Notes under the pieces: model-generated
What the model was told of the DNA's origin: nothing
Database searches by the model: none
Seen by the model: only the letters and a program-made list of their open reading frames with translations
Program-made: the position numbers and the translations under genes
Assembly (NCBI GenBank): GCA_028822645.1
Contig: JAPKDG010000007.1
Location: 1-63,829 of the forward strand
Direction: 5' to 3'
Length of the DNA: 63,829 nucleotides
DNA from: Longimicrobiales bacterium
GTDB lineage: Bacteria > Gemmatimonadota > Gemmatimonadetes > Longimicrobiales > Gaopeijiaceae
Shown here: in pieces, positions 55,730 through 63,829 of the stretch
Position numbering within the stretch: the first letter of the stretch is position 1
How the letters are laid out: each line of letters begins with the position of its first letter

Positions 55730-56269
55730 CTAAGGTGCTATGCCGAGCATCTCACCAACCGCAGCGGTAAGGGATGTCATCCCACTCTTAACCCCTAGGT
55801 TGAAGGAAGTCTCTGCATCTATACCATCAACCCAAAAAGACTTGAGGGCCAACATGGCTCCAACTCGATTTCCGCTGGCGCAGTAAAGGACGGTCGTTTC
55901 GTCATTTCGTTCATTCAGAAGTCGTGCAAAGGTTTCGACGTTTTCTTTGGTTAATGATCCCGCACCTGAAATGGGTAACCGAGAAAATGCAGTGCCAGTT
56001 CCCTCCGTATAGCTTTCTTCCCAGCCAGCTCCATCTTCCGCTTCTGGACGCAGTGAAATAAAGCTATGCACTCCGGCATCTTCCAAAGCCTCAAGCTGTT
56101 CCACTGTAGGTTGCCCGCCAAGTATCAAACCTGGCTCTAGTGAATTCACATTTCGCAAACCGATTTCAGTTGCAACGCTGAATGCATCTTCCATGGTATC
56201 CGTTGTTTCAGTTGTGCAAGAAACTATGAGCAGTAGAACTAGAATATTTAGGGCGTTGCGGATAAGCAT
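55730..56269 (-). CDS. DUF442/phosphatase-like lipoprotein
   Basis: A 179-residue lipoprotein (LNILVLLLIVSC) with a protein-tyrosine-phosphatase-like domain of the DUF442 / 'beta-lactamase hydrolase-like' type. NVNSLEPGLILGGQPTVEQL at the start, HSFISLRPEAED, and the phosphatase loop LYCASGNRVGAM (CxxxxxR with Cys and Arg present). The dual name comes from fusions in other bacteria; no lactamase domain occurs here. The substrate is unknown, and an extracytoplasmic location is unusual for a phosphatase of this fold. Same direction as the dap genes, about 115 nt after dapD. Confidence 0.8.
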   Translation of the reverse strand: MLIRNALNILVLLLIVSCTTETTDTMEDAFSVATEIGLRNVNSLEPGLILGGQPTVEQLEALEDAGVHSFISLRPEAEDGAGWEESYTEGTGTAFSRLPISGAGSLTKENVETFARLLNERNDETTVLYCASGNRVGAMLALKSFWVDGIDAETSFNLGVKSGMTSLTAAVGEMLGIAP

Positions 56270-56328
56270 AAAATCAGTCCTCCAGGTAGTGGTTCATGTT
56301 AAAAATCTTCAGTGACGGCCATCGATAA

Positions 56329-56353
56329 ACTTGATTGTTCAAATCAATCGAGT
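56329..56353 (-). terminator. Hairpin between dapD and the DUF442 gene
   Basis: ACTTGATTG at 56329-56337 and CAATCGAGT at 56345-56353 form a 9-bp stem with one G-T wobble and a 7-nt loop. Read on the minus strand it lies after the dapD stop and is followed by TTTATC, a weak T-rich tail. It could end the dapB-dapA-dapD message. Confidence 0.4.
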
Positions 56354-56384
56354 ATCCATATTTATGTGATTAGTTTGGTTCTCG

Positions 56385-57224
56385 CTATCGAAGAGCCTCT
56401 TCTAAAGCTGTCGCAGCATCGGTGGAACCATCGCGGTACTTCACGATGACAGGGGCATATAGCTGTATATGTTTTTCGGTTGCAAAAGTTCCTCCGGCTG
56501 GCCTAGACCCTGGAACAACGACTGCACCCGCAGGAATTGTCAGAGGTTTTCCTGGTTGGGAACGGTAAGTGGTTTCACGAACAAGGTCATAAACTGTAGT
56601 TGCTGAAGTCAGTTGGACCCCTGGAGCTAGTACGGCGCCCTCTTCCACCAATGTTCCCTCGAATACTCCTGTGTTCCCGCCGATCAATGCTTCGTTCTCA
56701 ATGATTACAGGTCGCATCCCTATGGGTTCGAGCACACCTCCAATTTGACATCCAGCACTGAGATGTACCTTTCGTCCAACTTGGGCACAAGAACCTACTA
56801 ATGCGTGAGAGTCAATCATCGTGTCGTCATCTACATAGGCGCCGATATTGACGAATGCAGGAGGCATGATGATTACGTTCGTCCCCAGAAAAGATCCCCT
56901 GCGGACGGATGTGCCTCCTGGAACAATACGGATGTTATGATCTAGGCCCCTGGTGTCACGAAGGGGTAGAGTGTCTTTGTCAAAGAACGGGCTAGGTTCG
57001 TTGGCGAACAACGAGTTTTGACCTATTTGAAAGGTCAGCAGAATCCCTGATTTGACCCAGTCGACAGCTTTCCATTCACCTCCCTGCTTTTCAGCAGACC
57101 TAATCACTCCAGCGTCGAGTGCATCCAGGAATTTTTCTACTAGAGATTTTACTTCTGCTAGATCGTCCAGTTCTGTCTGTCCGGTAAAGCTTAAAATTCC
57201 TGCTTTGAGATCGTCTTTTGTCAT
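56385..57224 (-). CDS. dapD: Tetrahydrodipicolinate N-succinyltransferase
   Basis: Third enzyme of the succinylase branch of lysine and diaminopimelate synthesis; succinylates tetrahydrodipicolinate. It is 279 residues. An N-terminal helical domain is followed by left-handed beta-helix hexapeptide turns: VIIMPPAFVNIGAYVDDDTM, IDSHALVGSCAQVG, HLSAGCQIGGVLEP, VIIENEALIGGNTGVFEGT. This identifies DapD rather than the acetyl-transferring DapH. ATG 57224, 13 nt after dapA. Implies that DapC and DapE act elsewhere in the genome. Confidence 0.95.
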   Translation of the reverse strand: MTKDDLKAGILSFTGQTELDDLAEVKSLVEKFLDALDAGVIRSAEKQGGEWKAVDWVKSGILLTFQIGQNSLFANEPSPFFDKDTLPLRDTRGLDHNIRIVPGGTSVRRGSFLGTNVIIMPPAFVNIGAYVDDDTMIDSHALVGSCAQVGRKVHLSAGCQIGGVLEPIGMRPVIIENEALIGGNTGVFEGTLVEEGAVLAPGVQLTSATTVYDLVRETTYRSQPGKPLTIPAGAVVVPGSRPAGGTFATEKHIQLYAPVIVKYRDGSTDAATALEEALR

Positions 57225-57237
57225 TTAGTGTCCTTCA

Positions 57238-58146
57238 CTATATCAGCCCTACTTGTCGGAGAGTTTCTTGCAGTTCCGGTACGAATTTTGGCGATAGAGG
57301 TACCAAGGGCAAACGATACCGAGCTTTCATTCTGCCCATCATTTCAAGGGCGGCTTTGACCGGTATAGGGTTTGTCTCCAAGAAATTGGCCCGCATAAGC
57401 GGTAAAAGATGGTAGTGCAGGTCTCGTGCTTTGTCATATTCACCTGCGAGAGAAGCTCCTACCATGTCAGACATCAAACGAGGTGCTTCATTAGCCACAA
57501 CGGAGATGACCCCATCCGCCCCAGCCACTATCAAAGGAAAAGTAAGGTTGTCCTCTCCTGATAATATGCTAAACCCAGGGGGTCGATCTCTTAATAGGCT
57601 CATGACCTGGTCGAAATCAGCTGAGGATTCTTTTACCCCTACAATATTTTTTGTTTTAGCAAGTTTTAGAACTGTTTCTGGAAGCACATTTGAGGAAGTT
57701 CGTCCTGGGACGTTATAAATTACGATTGGACAGTCTACCTGTCCCGCTAGTGTGCGGTAATGTTCCACAAGACCTTCTTGGGTAGGCTTATTGTAGGCGG
57801 GACTGGAGGAAAGTATGCCATCGATTCCCAGCTCAAGAACAGCCTGAGCTCTGGTTACAACCTCTGCAGTGTTGTTTCCTCCCACTCCTGCCAGGATTTT
57901 GGCCCTGCCGTCTGCAGCTCTTACAGTCTCGCGGATCACAAGAAATTGTTCCTCTGTAGACATGGTTACACTTTCGCCTGTGGTTCCGGCTGGAATCAGC
58001 AGTTGGACACCGTTTTCTATTTGAAATTCGATATGTTTTCGAAAAGATTGGATATCGATCGAAAGATCCTCAGAAAATGGCGTAACCAAAGCTACTCCAA
58101 GTCCATGGAAATGAAGGTTGTTGGGATTGTTTTTGTCTATCGTCAT
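57238..58146 (-). CDS. dapA: 4-hydroxy-tetrahydrodipicolinate synthase
   Basis: Condenses aspartate semialdehyde with pyruvate, the first committed step to lysine and diaminopimelate. A 302-residue TIM barrel with PAGTTGESVTMSTEEQ, the Tyr in VIYNVPGRTSSN and the Schiff-base Lys in IVGVKESSADF. The GTTGE loop and the Arg-containing VPGRTS are those of true DapA, in contrast with the second DapA-family protein at 60.9 kb. The ATG overlaps the dapB stop by 4 nt. Confidence 0.95.
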   Translation of the reverse strand: MTIDKNNPNNLHFHGLGVALVTPFSEDLSIDIQSFRKHIEFQIENGVQLLIPAGTTGESVTMSTEEQFLVIRETVRAADGRAKILAGVGGNNTAEVVTRAQAVLELGIDGILSSSPAYNKPTQEGLVEHYRTLAGQVDCPIVIYNVPGRTSSNVLPETVLKLAKTKNIVGVKESSADFDQVMSLLRDRPPGFSILSGEDNLTFPLIVAGADGVISVVANEAPRLMSDMVGASLAGEYDKARDLHYHLLPLMRANFLETNPIPVKAALEMMGRMKARYRLPLVPLSPKFVPELQETLRQVGLI

Positions 58147-58883
58147 CGAGTGTCCTCTCTGGGAAACATGTCACGCAAGGTGAAAATTCCAACTTTTCCG
58201 ACGATCCATTCTGCAGCCAGTACTGCTCCTAGAGCAAATCCATCACGGTTACTTGCCTGATGAGCGATTTCTATACGTTCATGTTCATTCTCAAATCTTA
58301 TAACGTGACTCCCAGGATTTTCTCCTTCTCTTGTACTGGTGATATAAAGAGTATCAGAGTCAGGTTGTGTGGGAGGGGAGCCTGAAGCCCATTTATGTTT
58401 GGAGGAGATTTGATCAACTAATGTATTGGCGATAGTGATTGCTGTTCCACTGGGCTCATCGACTTTGTGTTTATGATGAGATTCATGGATGGTCACTTCA
58501 TAATCCTTAACAAAGTTCGACATTTGACCTGCAAATTTTGCGATCTCCTGTACTATATGGACACCTAAAGAGAAATTCGGAGCGTAGATCAACCCAGTGC
58601 TAGTAGCATTCACTGTTGCAGTAGTTTGTGGGAGGTGATCATACCAGCCAGTTGTTCCAGAGACAGTATTAATGCCAGCTTTGGCCAAATCTTCGATATT
58701 TCTGGGAGCTGTTTTCGGCGTACTGAATTCAATGGCGACATCTGCCTCGGTCAGAATCTGGGAATCAAGTATCCTTGTCGGCAAAAGGGGATCGAACTTT
58801 GCTATGATATCATGGCCTCGTTTCGTAGCGATTTCTTCTACAGCTTGCCCCATCCGTCCATAACCCACTAGAACTAGCTTCAA
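58143..58883 (-). CDS. dapB: 4-hydroxy-tetrahydrodipicolinate reductase
   Basis: Reduces the DapA product. LVLVGYGRMGQAVEE is the NAD(P) loop, IEFSTPKTA and SGTTGWYD follow, APNFSLGVH and HESHHKHKVDEPSGTA hold the catalytic residues. The frame is open to 59084, but that extension lies inside the neighbouring gene and lacks similarity. The TTG at 58883, preceded by GAGGAAAG, gives the exact family start and 246 residues. Middle gene of the operon suhB-like-dapB-dapA-dapD. Confidence 0.93.
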   Translation of the reverse strand: MKLVLVGYGRMGQAVEEIATKRGHDIIAKFDPLLPTRILDSQILTEADVAIEFSTPKTAPRNIEDLAKAGINTVSGTTGWYDHLPQTTATVNATSTGLIYAPNFSLGVHIVQEIAKFAGQMSNFVKDYEVTIHESHHKHKVDEPSGTAITIANTLVDQISSKHKWASGSPPTQPDSDTLYITSTREGENPGSHVIRFENEHERIEIAHQASNRDGFALGAVLAAEWIVGKVGIFTLRDMFPREDTR

Positions 58884-58912
58884 ATTATCTTTCCTCTTTG
58901 GAGTCGGGGTAC

Positions 58913-59719
58913 TTAACGTATGACGTTTTTTAACCTTTGAGCCATAGTTTGAGAATTTGCACCCAAGACGGTTCCCGCGTCCAAGGGAAGTTTGTCTGTT
59001 TCGATCCGACTGACAAATCCTCCTGCCTCTTCGACAATCAACTGCCCGGCTGCAAAATCCCAGGGGTCTAAGTAAAGCTCCCAAAACCCATCGAACCTAC
59101 CTTCGGCGAGGTAACAGAGGTCTAGGGCGGCTGACCCACCTCTCCGCACTCCCCCGCTGGTTTTTAATACCCGCTCTAGTTGGCGGACGTATTTTTCTAT
59201 GAGAGTTTCTTTTTTGAATGGAAATCCAGTCCCTATTAAGGAGCGGTCAAATTTTTGAACGTTGGATACGTTTATGGGTTTATCGTTTTTCCAGGCCCCT
59301 TGGCTTTTTGCGGCCCACCATTTTTCTCCAGTGGGCCCACAAGAGACTGCACCGACTATCACCAAGCCGTTCATAGAGAATGCAACAGAAGAACAGTGCA
59401 TAGGGTGACCGTGGAGATAGTTGGTAGTTCCGTCCAGGGGATCGATGATCCAGGCGGGACCCTCAAGAGTGGATAATAATGGGGGATTATCCGGTAATTC
59501 TTCCGAGATTATTGTGTGCTGAGGGTACGCATCCTTGATGATCTGGATACTAGCTTTTTGGGCTTCAAAATCTGTTACAGAAACAAAATCCGCTCGACCT
59601 TTGGAAGAAGCATCTTCCGGGTTTATTGTGCCTGAGTGTTCACAGTGGATAGTAGTCGCAGCGTCTGCGGCCACCCGGGCCGTGTGCAGGACTTCGGTAA
59701 GATCAGTAAAGTCACTCAT
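58913..59719 (-). CDS. Inositol monophosphatase family protein
   Basis: A Mg-dependent, lithium-sensitive phosphatase fold of 268 residues when started at ATG 59719 (MSDFTDLTEVLHTARVAADA); the longer frame to 59809 adds residues unlike the family. Metal motifs: ISEELP, IIDPLDGTTNYLHGHP and WDFAAGQLIVEEAGG, with GAVSCGPTGEKWWA. Members dephosphorylate inositol phosphate, histidinol phosphate or other sugars, and SuhB also binds the transcription apparatus; which applies here is not visible. First gene of the dap operon, 29 nt before dapB and divergent from trpS. Confidence 0.9.
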   Translation of the reverse strand: MSDFTDLTEVLHTARVAADAATTIHCEHSGTINPEDASSKGRADFVSVTDFEAQKASIQIIKDAYPQHTIISEELPDNPPLLSTLEGPAWIIDPLDGTTNYLHGHPMHCSSVAFSMNGLVIVGAVSCGPTGEKWWAAKSQGAWKNDKPINVSNVQKFDRSLIGTGFPFKKETLIEKYVRQLERVLKTSGGVRRGGSAALDLCYLAEGRFDGFWELYLDPWDFAAGQLIVEEAGGFVSRIETDKLPLDAGTVLGANSQTMAQRLKNVIR

Positions 59720-59859
59720 GTTGTAAGCCAAAGTACGGCTTGAGCCTTTGTAAAAGGGTTGAAAATGCTCAGAGTTTATCAAGGTATGTGGATCGGTGGT
59801 CACACTCAATACATAATATTCGTATTCACATAAGCACAGTAGAGGCCTAAGTTTAAATC

Positions 59860-60873
59860 ATGAACAAGAGAATAGAAGATAAGTCACGCAAAAGAGTTCT
59901 TAGCGGAATTCAGCCTACTGGAGAAGTGCACCTAGGGAATTACTTGGGCGCTCTGCGACAATGGGTCGAAATGCAGGATCATTACGATTGTTTCTATTCT
60001 ATCGTAGATCAGCATGCTATTCTCGGAGACGGAGACCCTGCGACCTTGCCCTCTCGAACCGTAGAGATGGCTATCAGCCTTTTGTCTGTGGGTCTGGATC
60101 CCGAGAAGTGCACTATCTTTGTTCAGTCAGACGTTCCGGAGCATCTTGAATTGTCTTGGATGTTCAATACGGTCGCCCCAGTCGGAGACCTGGAGCGAAT
60201 GACTCAGTACAAAGATAAATCAGCACGGTATGACTCGATTCCAGCTGGACTCCTCAACTATCCCATCTTGCAAGCAGCAGACATTCTCATTTATCGCGCT
60301 GAAGCTGTTCCAGTAGGTGAAGATCAGAAACAACATTTGGAATTGACTAGAGATATCGCCAGAAAATGGAATGCTAGATATGGAGAACTGTTTCCTGAGC
60401 CCGAAGCTATTGTTCCCAGCGTGGGGAGAATCAGAGGGCTGGATGGAAATAAGAAGATGAGTAAATCTTTGGGCAATACTGTCGGAATTTTTTCTGAGCA
60501 AGAGGAAGTGTGGTCTGGAATCCGAACTGCAGTGACTGATCCACAGAGAATCCGGAAAGACGACCCAGGTCGTCCGGAAGTGTGCAATGTGTTTTCCTTA
60601 CATCGGCTAATAGGTGATCAAGGAAAAATCAGTGATATAGAAATACAATGCCTGGCAGGTAGCCGTGGTTGTGTGGACTGCAAAAAGATCTTATCAGACG
60701 ATGTCGTAAATCAGTTTGCTCCTTTCAGGGAGAAGGCGGAGTACTACCGGTCCGACATCAACCAGGTACTTGGATTATTAGAATCCGGCAGGGACAAAGC
60801 CAGGAAAATAGCAAGGGATACGCTGAAAGAAGCCCGTCAAAAAATGGGTCTTGATTGGCGGTCTATATTTTAA
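59860..60873 (+). CDS. trpS: Tryptophan--tRNA ligase
   Basis: A class I aminoacyl-tRNA synthetase of 337 residues. SGIQPTGEVHLGNYLGAL carries the HIGH-like signature (HLGN), GEDQKQHLELTRDIA recognises tryptophanyl-adenylate, and GNKKMSKSLGNT is the KMSKS loop. Length and motifs are standard. The ATG at 59860 is divergent from the phosphatase gene, with 140 nt between them. Confidence 0.97.
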   Translation: MNKRIEDKSRKRVLSGIQPTGEVHLGNYLGALRQWVEMQDHYDCFYSIVDQHAILGDGDPATLPSRTVEMAISLLSVGLDPEKCTIFVQSDVPEHLELSWMFNTVAPVGDLERMTQYKDKSARYDSIPAGLLNYPILQAADILIYRAEAVPVGEDQKQHLELTRDIARKWNARYGELFPEPEAIVPSVGRIRGLDGNKKMSKSLGNTVGIFSEQEEVWSGIRTAVTDPQRIRKDDPGRPEVCNVFSLHRLIGDQGKISDIEIQCLAGSRGCVDCKKILSDDVVNQFAPFREKAEYYRSDINQVLGLLESGRDKARKIARDTLKEARQKMGLDWRSIF

Positions 60874-60931
60874 GATAAAGAGTGTAGTCGAATTCGATTT
60901 CCTCATTTTAAGTTCTGGAGGTAAGGGTTAC

Positions 60932-61849
60932 ATGAGCGTAGATCTCAGGGGTGTGTTTGTTCCGTGTACGAGTCCATTTGAAGCTACAACAGGCGAGCTG
61001 GATGTTGTTGGATTAGGGATTAATCTGGACAGCTATTTGAGTCATCCTATACGTGGGATTGTGGTGGGTGGAAGTACTGGTGAAGCGATTCTTTTGGATG
61101 AAGCTGAAAGAATGGAGATGCTAAAGCAAACACGGCAGAAATTAAAACCAGAACATTTGCTTATAGCTGGCACTGGGGCTGAGTCGACCCGCATGACCAT
61201 ACATAGAAGTCGTGACGCTGCCGATTGTGGAGCAGATGCCGTCTTAGTTCAGCCTCCAGCATTTTATAGGGGTGCGATGACAGAATCTGCACTTATGATG
61301 CATTACTCAGCAGTAGCGGAGGCTTCACCAGTTCCAGTAATAGTTTACCAGGTTCCGCTCCGCTTAAGCACTCTAGAGTTTTCCGAGAAATTGGTGACAG
61401 ATTTGTCACAGATCGATAACATCGTTGGAATAAAAGATTCGAGGGGCGACATCGATATTGTGAAGAACATGATTGCCACAACACAGCAAGGCTTTCAGAT
61501 ATTAGTCGGAAGTGGTGCTATCCTAGCCCCTTGCCTGGAGATGGGGGCTGCAGGAGGAATTTTGGCGGTGGCTAACTTGGCACCTGGGATTGCCTCTAAT
61601 ATCTATGCCTCTTTCGTAACTGGAGACTTGATTGAAGCTAATAGACAGCAGGCTATGCTAAGTCCAGTGCACACTACGGTGGTCGGCAGCATGGGTGTTC
61701 CAGGAGTTAAAGCAGGATTAGATATACTTGGTCTAAGAGGAGGAGATCCTCGTTCTCCACTCTCACCTCTGGAGGGATCAGACCGAAACAAAATAGCCCA
61801 ATTGCTTCAAGAATTAGGTCTTGATTCAATGGAGCCATCTGTTCGTTGA
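60932..61849 (+). CDS. DapA-family aldolase, HOGA1-like
   Basis: A 305-residue TIM-barrel lyase of the DapA/NanA superfamily, second in this window. VVGGSTGEAILLDEAERM, the Tyr in VIVYQVPLRLS and the Schiff-base Lys in IVGIKDSRGDI are present. The blocks LIAGTGAESTRMT and LVQPPAFYRGAMTESALMMH resemble animal 4-hydroxy-2-oxoglutarate aldolase (HOGA1), and the Arg of true DapA's PGRT is missing. It probably cleaves a 2-keto acid; the substrate is unknown. The ATG at 60932 follows GGAGG and is chosen over the frame's earlier start at 60851, which overlaps trpS. Confidence 0.85.
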   Translation: MSVDLRGVFVPCTSPFEATTGELDVVGLGINLDSYLSHPIRGIVVGGSTGEAILLDEAERMEMLKQTRQKLKPEHLLIAGTGAESTRMTIHRSRDAADCGADAVLVQPPAFYRGAMTESALMMHYSAVAEASPVPVIVYQVPLRLSTLEFSEKLVTDLSQIDNIVGIKDSRGDIDIVKNMIATTQQGFQILVGSGAILAPCLEMGAAGGILAVANLAPGIASNIYASFVTGDLIEANRQQAMLSPVHTTVVGSMGVPGVKAGLDILGLRGGDPRSPLSPLEGSDRNKIAQLLQELGLDSMEPSVR

Positions 61850-61961
61850 CTGGGCAACCACGGACATCTAACTTCTCCAAGATCTCACATTAACAGCGTG
61901 CTTGTGATATTGAGACAAGCATTCAGCATGAATCTTCAAGGGTCAGCAGTGGCCCATATAA

Positions 61962-63266
<1,305 letters not shown>

Positions 63267-63381
63267 CGTGAATCTCATTAATAGAAAATTTCACCAAACC
63301 GTTGAGGCCAAACCTATATCTCTTTATCTTTCCCATCTTTGTTGCACTATTAGAAGTTTAGGAGATAACTAGAAAACACAT

Positions 63382-63829
63382 ATGTCTGTAAAAATCCGCC
63401 TTCGCCGCATGGGTCGTAAGAAAATGGCCCATTATCGTATTGTAGTTGCCGAATCGTCCTTTCCTAGAGACGGTCGGTTTATTGAAACATTGGGATATTA
63501 CAAGCCCATGGAAAATCCTGCCCGCCTTATACTAGACCTAGAAAAGGTCGATGAGTGGCTGGCCAAGGGTGCAGTGCAATCGGAGACAGTCAGAACTCTG
63601 GTTAACAGGGCCAGGAAAGGTGGGGATGCTACAGTAGCCTTGGGTGAGTTGGATCCTAAGGAGGCGAGCAACCTAAAGGCAACAGCTCTGGAAGAACGTA
63701 GAAAGAAAGAGAGGGCCAAGAAGGCGGCTGAGGAAGCGGCGGCTGCTCTCGAAGCAGAGGAGGCCAAGAAGGCGGCTGAGGAAGCTCCTGTTGAGGAGGC
63801 TCCTGCTGAGGAAGCTCCTGTTGAGGAGG
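63382..63829 (+). CDS. rpsP: 30S ribosomal protein S16 with long acidic tail, cut by window end
   Basis: The ATG at 63382 opens a frame that runs off the end (at least 149 codons). The first 80 or so residues are S16: MSVKIRLRRMGRKKMAHYRI, VVAESSFPRDGRFIETLGYY and VDEWLAKGAVQSETVRTLV. S16 is an early-assembling small-subunit protein. After that comes a low-complexity tail rich in Lys/Ala/Glu, then repeats of EEAPVEEAPAEEAP. Core S16 is about 80-90 residues, so the tail at least doubles part of it; such tails are known in some FCB-group bacteria. rimM, trmD and rplS probably follow outside the window. Confidence 0.95.
   Translation, partial: MSVKIRLRRMGRKKMAHYRIVVAESSFPRDGRFIETLGYYKPMENPARLILDLEKVDEWLAKGAVQSETVRTLVNRARKGGDATVALGELDPKEASNLKATALEERRKKERAKKAAEEAAAALEAEEAKKAAEEAPVEEAPAEEAPVEE

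Noticed and set aside
58884-59084. Longer N-terminus for dapB
   Set aside because: The extension is the antisense-frame shadow of the phosphatase gene; TTG 58883 with GAGGAAAG gives the family start.

Overview
The window reads as one contiguous piece of a Gram-negative bacterial chromosome, densely packed with genes and mostly housekeeping in content. No insertion sequence, prophage, CRISPR array, rRNA or tRNA gene was recognised. An outer membrane is indicated by Lgt, many lipoprotein signal peptides, and a TamA/BamA-like barrel next to a TamB-like protein. Several details (a ribosomal protein S16 with a long Glu/Ala/Pro tail, the GRMGCFLVGDDYG form of Lgt, the ECF sigma factor, a stand-alone PASTA protein, and a NamZ/NagZ/NagZ-beta-lactamase cluster) suggest Gemmatimonadota or another FCB-like lineage with a fairly AT-leaning genome, probably free-living. 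That placement is an inference from remembered family features; no search was run. TTG and GTG starts and 4-nt stop/start overlaps are frequent.

Layout. 1-7 kb: the 3' end of folE (with an apparent frameshift), an SDR, a Trm112-like protein, a TPR protein, OsmC, a long-chain acyl-CoA ligase, two small membrane proteins, and a methyltransferase gene broken by an in-frame TGA. 6.5-12.2 kb: an ECF sigma factor with a probable anti-sigma factor, holA, a SPOR protein and a copper ATPase. 12.2-18.1 kb: mutS, a TonB-C lipoprotein, cystathionine beta-synthase, ddl and a rhomboid protease. 18.4-28.6 kb: a long run yebC-ruvC-ruvA-ruvB-queA-tgt-yajC-def-fmt-thiE/tenI-thiS-thiG-rsmB, preceded by a possible promoter and a foldable leader. 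29-43 kb: PASTA protein, TlpA, a short YbbR-like protein, tsaD, lgt, a phosphoesterase, tamA/bamA-like, tamB-like and uvrA.

43-56 kb is the most distinctive part: a probable cell-wall recycling region. It holds a D-amino acid transaminase, the exo-muramidase NamZ (DUF1343), two tandem NagZ-type GH3 enzymes (the second fused to a serine beta-lactamase-like domain), a sodium:solute symporter and a BadF-type sugar kinase. Together these could trim peptidoglycan ends outside the cytoplasm, import the amino sugars and phosphorylate them. No MurQ etherase is present here. The region is bracketed by two loci encoding YwqK-type ENGQL repeats that share the same C-terminal cap; the second carries an in-frame TAA and a stray repeat unit upstream, so it is decaying or polymorphic.

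56-60 kb on the minus strand: an inositol-monophosphatase-family gene followed by dapB-dapA-dapD, which supply lysine and diaminopimelate for the same cell wall, then a DUF442 lipoprotein. 60-63.8 kb on the plus strand: trpS, a HOGA1-like aldolase, purA and the start of rpsP, which runs off the window.
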